From: CFX2 sp014338005
GTDB lineage: Bacteria > Chloroflexota > Anaerolineae > Aggregatilineales > Phototrophicaceae
DNA length: 9,165 nucleotides
NCBI GenBank assembly: GCA_030263555.1
Contig: SZPE01000132.1
Location: 1-9,165, forward strand
Direction: 5' to 3'
Part shown: positions 6,984 to 9,165 of the stretch, in pieces
How positions within the stretch are numbered: the stretch's first letter is position 1
Layout: each line of letters starts with the position of its first letter
Made by a program: the position numbers and the translations under genes
Notes under the pieces: generated by a model
The model's database searches: none
The model's input: only the letters and a program-made list of their open reading frames with translations
What the model was told of the DNA's origin: nothing

Positions 6984-7571
6984 ATGAAACCGTCAAATCG
7001 CAAGAACTGGAAACGGAACGCCCTCAGCGCCTCGCTCCTCATCGCCAGCGCAGCCGCAGGTTATTCAGGGGTCAGCGCGCTCACCGGCGACACCACGCTG
7101 AACGCCGACGCCATCGCCTCCCCCATCGAGCAGCGCGGACGGTTTCCCGGTCGCCCCGGCAGGGGACATAATCACCTGGAAGGGATGGATACCAACCCGC
7201 CGGCAGTCGAACTCGCCCCCGCCCAGGACACCACCTCGGCGAAGCAGGCCGCTAAAAAAGTGGAAGGCGCGGAATTTTACGATGGGCAGTATTACGGCGA
7301 TGCCGTAAGCGCGGGGCGCTGGGGAACAATGCAGGTTGTGGCTGTGATCGAAGACGGTAAACTGGTGGATATTCTGATTGCCGACTATCCGCGCAGCACT
7401 TACGAATCCGACATCATCACCCGTAACGCGCTGCCGACGCTGATTAGCGAGGCGATTGAAGCGCAGGACGCGGATGTTGATTTTGTCTCGCGCGCCACCG
7501 ACAGCAGCCGCGCCTTTGTCCGGTCGCTCGAATCGGCGCTGCTCGATGCGGCCATCGGCATTGACCTATGA
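6984..7571 (+). CDS. Exported or membrane-anchored FMN-binding-domain protein (NqrC/RnfG-like)
   Basis: This 195-residue protein has a basic N-terminus and a hydrophobic segment at about 12-33 (signal peptide or anchor). A Gly/Arg/Pro-rich linker (about 50-66) and a low-complexity stretch follow. The FMN-binding domain runs from about 98 to 188, opening with YYGDAVSAGRWGTMQV. ApbE targets carry D-x-x-[ST]-G-A-T, and the Thr receives FMN by a phosphoester bond. Here D166-F-V-S169-R-A-T172 fits except that Gly is Arg. T172 is the predicted flavin site. With one flavin and an extracytoplasmic location it would act as an electron carrier. The start is set by AGGAGA (6971-6976), 7 bases upstream. 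Its stop overlaps the apbE start (ATGA), directly pairing substrate with modifying enzyme. The N-terminal KR (WKRNAL) is at best a weak Tat-like motif. Confidence 0.88.
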   Translation: MKPSNRKNWKRNALSASLLIASAAAGYSGVSALTGDTTLNADAIASPIEQRGRFPGRPGRGHNHLEGMDTNPPAVELAPAQDTTSAKQAAKKVEGAEFYDGQYYGDAVSAGRWGTMQVVAVIEDGKLVDILIADYPRSTYESDIITRNALPTLISEAIEAQDADVDFVSRATDSSRAFVRSLESALLDAAIGIDL

Positions 7572-8356
7572 AACAGACTCGCTGGCTGATGGGGATGCCC
7601 ATCACCGTAGAAATTGTGGACGCCTCGGCAGACGCCGGGGCGTTCGACGCGGTTTATGCCTACTTCGCCTATGTTGACCAGACTTTCAGCCCGTTCAAGG
7701 AAACCAGCGAGGTTTCGCGGGTCAACCGGGGCGAACTGGCGCTGGCCGATGCCTGCGCCGACATGCAGATCATCCTCGAACTGGCGGAACAGACCCGGCA
7801 GGAAACCAACGGTTATTTTGATGTCTGGCACAACGGCACTTTCAACCCTTCCGGCATCGTTAAAGGCTGGGCCATTGATGAAGCGGCCTCGCGGCTGTAT
7901 GAGCAGGGGTTTCAGAATTTTTATGTGGATGCCGGCGGCGACGTGCAGGTTTACGGCCACAACGCGCAGGGGCAGGCATGGCGAGTCGGCATCTGCAATC
8001 CGTTTGATCTCGGCCAGATCGTCAAAACGGTGACGCTGGTTGATCGCGGCATTGCGACTTCGGGCAGTTACATGCGCGGCACGCACATCTACGACCCGCG
8101 CGGCGGCGAGGCGCTGGACGAGATTGTCAGCATCTCGGTGATCGGCCCTGATGTACTGGAAGCAGATCGTTTTGCGACGGCGGCTTTTGCGATGGGGCGC
8201 GACGGCATCTATTTCATCGAATCGCTGCCAGGGTTCGAGGCGTACATGATTGACCGTTCTGGCCGGGCAACCATGACAACACACTTCCACGAATACGTGT
8301 CCGGCAGGCTGAACACGCCGGAATTTGCCGGCCAGGCCGGACGAATAACCCGATAA
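7568..8356 (+). CDS. apbE: FAD:protein FMN transferase
   Basis: This enzyme cleaves FAD with Mg2+ and attaches FMN to a Thr of target proteins, here presumably T172 of the protein encoded just upstream. Motifs in order are MGMPITVEI (8-16), GYFDV (82-86), NPSGIVKGWAID (93-104), DAGGDVQVYG (121-130), TSGSY (164-168), HIYDP (173-177) and EADRFATAAFAMG (198-210). In the last, D200 and T204 fit the metal-binding Asp/Thr. At 262 residues it is shorter than the 330-350 of exported lipoprotein ApbE because the protein begins at the catalytic domain, with no signal peptide or lipobox. An in-frame TGA at 7562-7564 lies one codon before the ATG, so no upstream leader is possible. It is last in the cassette, with the terminator hairpin 7 bases after the stop. 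Confidence 0.95.
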   Translation: MKQTRWLMGMPITVEIVDASADAGAFDAVYAYFAYVDQTFSPFKETSEVSRVNRGELALADACADMQIILELAEQTRQETNGYFDVWHNGTFNPSGIVKGWAIDEAASRLYEQGFQNFYVDAGGDVQVYGHNAQGQAWRVGICNPFDLGQIVKTVTLVDRGIATSGSYMRGTHIYDPRGGEALDEIVSISVIGPDVLEADRFATAAFAMGRDGIYFIESLPGFEAYMIDRSGRATMTTHFHEYVSGRLNTPEFAGQAGRITR

Positions 8357-8363
8357 AAACAAC

Positions 8364-8385
8364 AGCCCCGCTTGCAGGCGGGGTT
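8364..8385. terminator. Bidirectional terminator between apbE and rnpB
   Basis: AGCCCCGCT (8364-8372) pairs with GGCGGGGTT (8377-8385) around a TGCA loop, a 9-bp GC-rich stem with two G-U pairs. On the plus strand TTATTAATT follows, closing the apbE operon. On the minus strand GTTGTTTTT follows, a better U tract closing rnpB. One hairpin thus serves two convergent transcripts. Confidence 0.75.
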
Positions 8386-8391
8386 ATTAAT

Positions 8392-8750
8392 TGTATCCAG
8401 GCCGGCCATATAAGCCGCTTTCTGTCGTGGACGGCCATCTCTCTCGACTTCAGGTTGCCCTGAAGCTCTAGCAGCCTACCCGGCGCTTTTTGCGGGACGG
8501 GCCGCCCCAATGCGCCTGCTTGGCCTTGCTCCGGGTGGGGTTTGCCTGGCCGCGAACATCGCTGCCCGCGCCGGTGGTCTCTTACACCGCCGTTTCACCC
8601 TCGCCCCACATGGGGGCAATCTACCTCTCTGCTGCACTATTCCGTCGGGTTACCCCGCCTGGCCGTTAGCCAGCACCCTGCCCTGTGGAGAGCGGACTTT
8701 CCTCCCCCCTGCCGAAACAGGGGAGCGACCGTCCGGCCAACCTGGATACA
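8392..8750 (-). ncRNA. rnpB: RNase P RNA, bacterial class A
   Basis: This is the catalytic RNA that trims the 5' leader of pre-tRNAs. On the minus strand the conserved blocks appear in order: GAGGAAAGTCC (8704-8694), AGGGCAGGGTGC, GAGGGTGAAACGGCGG, AAACCCCACCCGGAGCAAGG, CCGGGTAGGCTGCT, and CCACGACAGAAAGCGGCTTAT ending at 8410. These match E. coli M1 RNA closely in sequence and order and mark the class A (ancestral) type. The ends are set by helix P1: TGTATCCAGGTTGGCC (8750-8735) pairs along all 16 bases, with two G-U, to GGCCGGCCTGGATACA (8407-8392), which gives about 359 nt. The exact mature ends are not visible. It is convergent with apbE and divergent from the glycosyltransferase gene. No protein gene overlapping it is credible. 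Confidence 0.97.
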
Positions 8751-8755
8751 TGAAT

Positions 8756-8784
8756 AGTATACGCAGCCGTCGCCCGCCAGACTA
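8756..8784 (-). promoter_or_regulatory. Likely rnpB promoter
   Basis: TATACT on the minus strand (8761-8756) is one mismatch from the -10 consensus and lies 6 bases before the predicted RNA 5' end at 8750. The hexamer at 17-base spacing, TAGTCT (8784-8779), is a poor -35. Support comes mainly from the -10 and its position. Confidence 0.55.
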
Positions 8785-8787
8785 GGG

Positions 8788-8793
8788 TATAAT
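8788..8793 (+). promoter_or_regulatory. Candidate -10 of the rightward glycosyltransferase promoter
   Basis: A perfect TATAAT stands in GC-rich DNA 45 bases before the ATG at 8839. No TTGACA-like -35 is found at 16-18 bases, so only the -10 is supported. It lies about 30 bases from the rnpB -10, so the two divergent promoters are nearly back to back. Confidence 0.4.
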
Positions 8794-8838
8794 CCACCTC
8801 CGGTAAAGCTCGTTTGCTGCCCGGAGACACACATCATC

Positions 8839-9165
8839 ATGCTGCCCCTGCCCAACCGACCGCGCGCCCTGGCGATTCTGCTGGCCGCCCTGCTGCTGCT
8901 GATCGCCGCCAGCCGCATCCCACGCCTGCACGAGCCGCAGATGAACCAGGACGAAATCTGGTCGGTCTGGCAGACCCTCGGCAGCCCCGCCCAGATCATC
9001 CGCTGGACGCCCTACGACTGGCCGCCCCTGTATTACCTGGCGCTCGGCACGTGGCGCGGCCTGGCCCACAGTGAAAGACGTTGCCGACCTGCCGCCCGAC
9101 GTGTGGCGCGCACTCGCCGCGTCGTGCATCAAAGACCTGAACAGCGACAGCGTTGGCGCACGCCG
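8839..9165 (+). CDS. N-terminal part of a GT39-like membrane glycosyltransferase (incomplete, possibly frameshifted)
   Basis: The frame is open from the ATG to the window end (109 codons). A membrane helix (about 10-25) is followed by MNQDEIWSVW (35-44), matching the Asp-Glu of the first outer loop in GT39/PMT-type polyprenyl-phosphate-sugar transferases. YDWPPLYYLALGTW (59-72) then follows, typical of these multi-helix enzymes. They move a sugar from a lipid carrier to protein or lipid on the outer face of the membrane. A possible ribosome site, CCGGAGA (8821-8827), lies 11 bases upstream. From about residue 78 the translation turns into Arg-rich sequence (RRCRPAARRVARTRR) unlike any membrane enzyme, so the genuine part probably ends near 9070. 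Confidence is for the first 77 residues. Confidence 0.65.
   Translation, partial: MLPLPNRPRALAILLAALLLLIAASRIPRLHEPQMNQDEIWSVWQTLGSPAQIIRWTPYDWPPLYYLALGTWRGLAHSERRCRPAARRVARTRRVVHQRPEQRQRWRTP
9071..9165 (+). other. Coding-like segment in a different frame from the gene start
   Basis: From GTG at 9071, one frame over from the glycosyltransferase, the translation reads VKDVADLPPDVWRALAASC and continues open to the window end. Its codon third positions are rich in G/C (about 26 of 31), while the glycosyltransferase frame over the same bases has only about half. This looks like real coding sequence, but not like the usual continuation of a GT39 protein. I do not recognise it. Confidence 0.4.

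Noticed and set aside
7400..8362. A 320-codon open frame on the minus strand opposite the FMN-binding and apbE genes
   Set aside because: It lies opposite two genes with clear family motifs, and its translation is rich in Arg/His with no recognisable domain. High GC codon use commonly keeps the opposite strand open.
8214..8999. Several short frames on both strands across 8209-8999
   Set aside because: Most of this stretch is RNase P RNA with its conserved blocks intact; open frames across a structural RNA gene are chance.

Overview
The window looks like chromosomal DNA from a free-living bacterium of moderately high GC. It carries an ATP-type PEP carboxykinase, a two-component system, a flavin-linked membrane redox cassette and a class A RNase P RNA. 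The protein flavours and the absence of any outer-membrane gene make a Chloroflexota (Anaerolineae-like) origin my best guess, but this is by eye and only moderately supported. There are no tRNAs, CRISPR arrays, phage genes or insertion sequences.

Left part (1-3127, minus strand): a class I aminotransferase and pckA overlap by 4 bases and appear to form one operon. It starts from a promoter near 3210-3240 and ends in a hairpin plus U-tract terminator at 47-76. Aspartate transamination gives oxaloacetate, which PckA turns into PEP, so the pair links amino-acid carbon to gluconeogenesis. Two C/G-rich palindromic (REP-like) units lie between pckA and its terminator.

Middle (3341-5752): an OmpR-family response regulator and its sensor histidine kinase, again overlapping by 4 bases, on the minus strand. 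The 235-base gap between the regulator and the divergent cassette holds a duplicated operator-like element. It has TTTRAGG-type half-sites spaced exactly 10 bp apart, as expected for an OmpR/PhoB-type protein.

Right part (5753-8356, plus strand): four tightly packed genes. They encode a DUF4405-like four-helix membrane protein with an internally duplicated His pattern (probable b-type cytochrome), an unrecognised protein anchored at both ends, an exported FMN-binding-domain protein, and an ApbE flavin transferase. The likely job is to move electrons from the membrane quinone pool through haem to a covalently bound FMN outside the membrane, under control of the neighbouring two-component system. 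This is the most interesting system here. Two oddities are that the ApbE has no export signal and cannot be extended upstream, and that the target motif is SRAT instead of SGAT.

End (8357-9165): a bidirectional hairpin separates apbE from a convergent rnpB gene (RNase P RNA, minus strand). A divergent promoter region then leads to the start of a GT39-like membrane glycosyltransferase. Its reading frame loses coding character near 9070, where another frame takes over, suggesting a frameshift, deletion or chimeric join close to the window edge.
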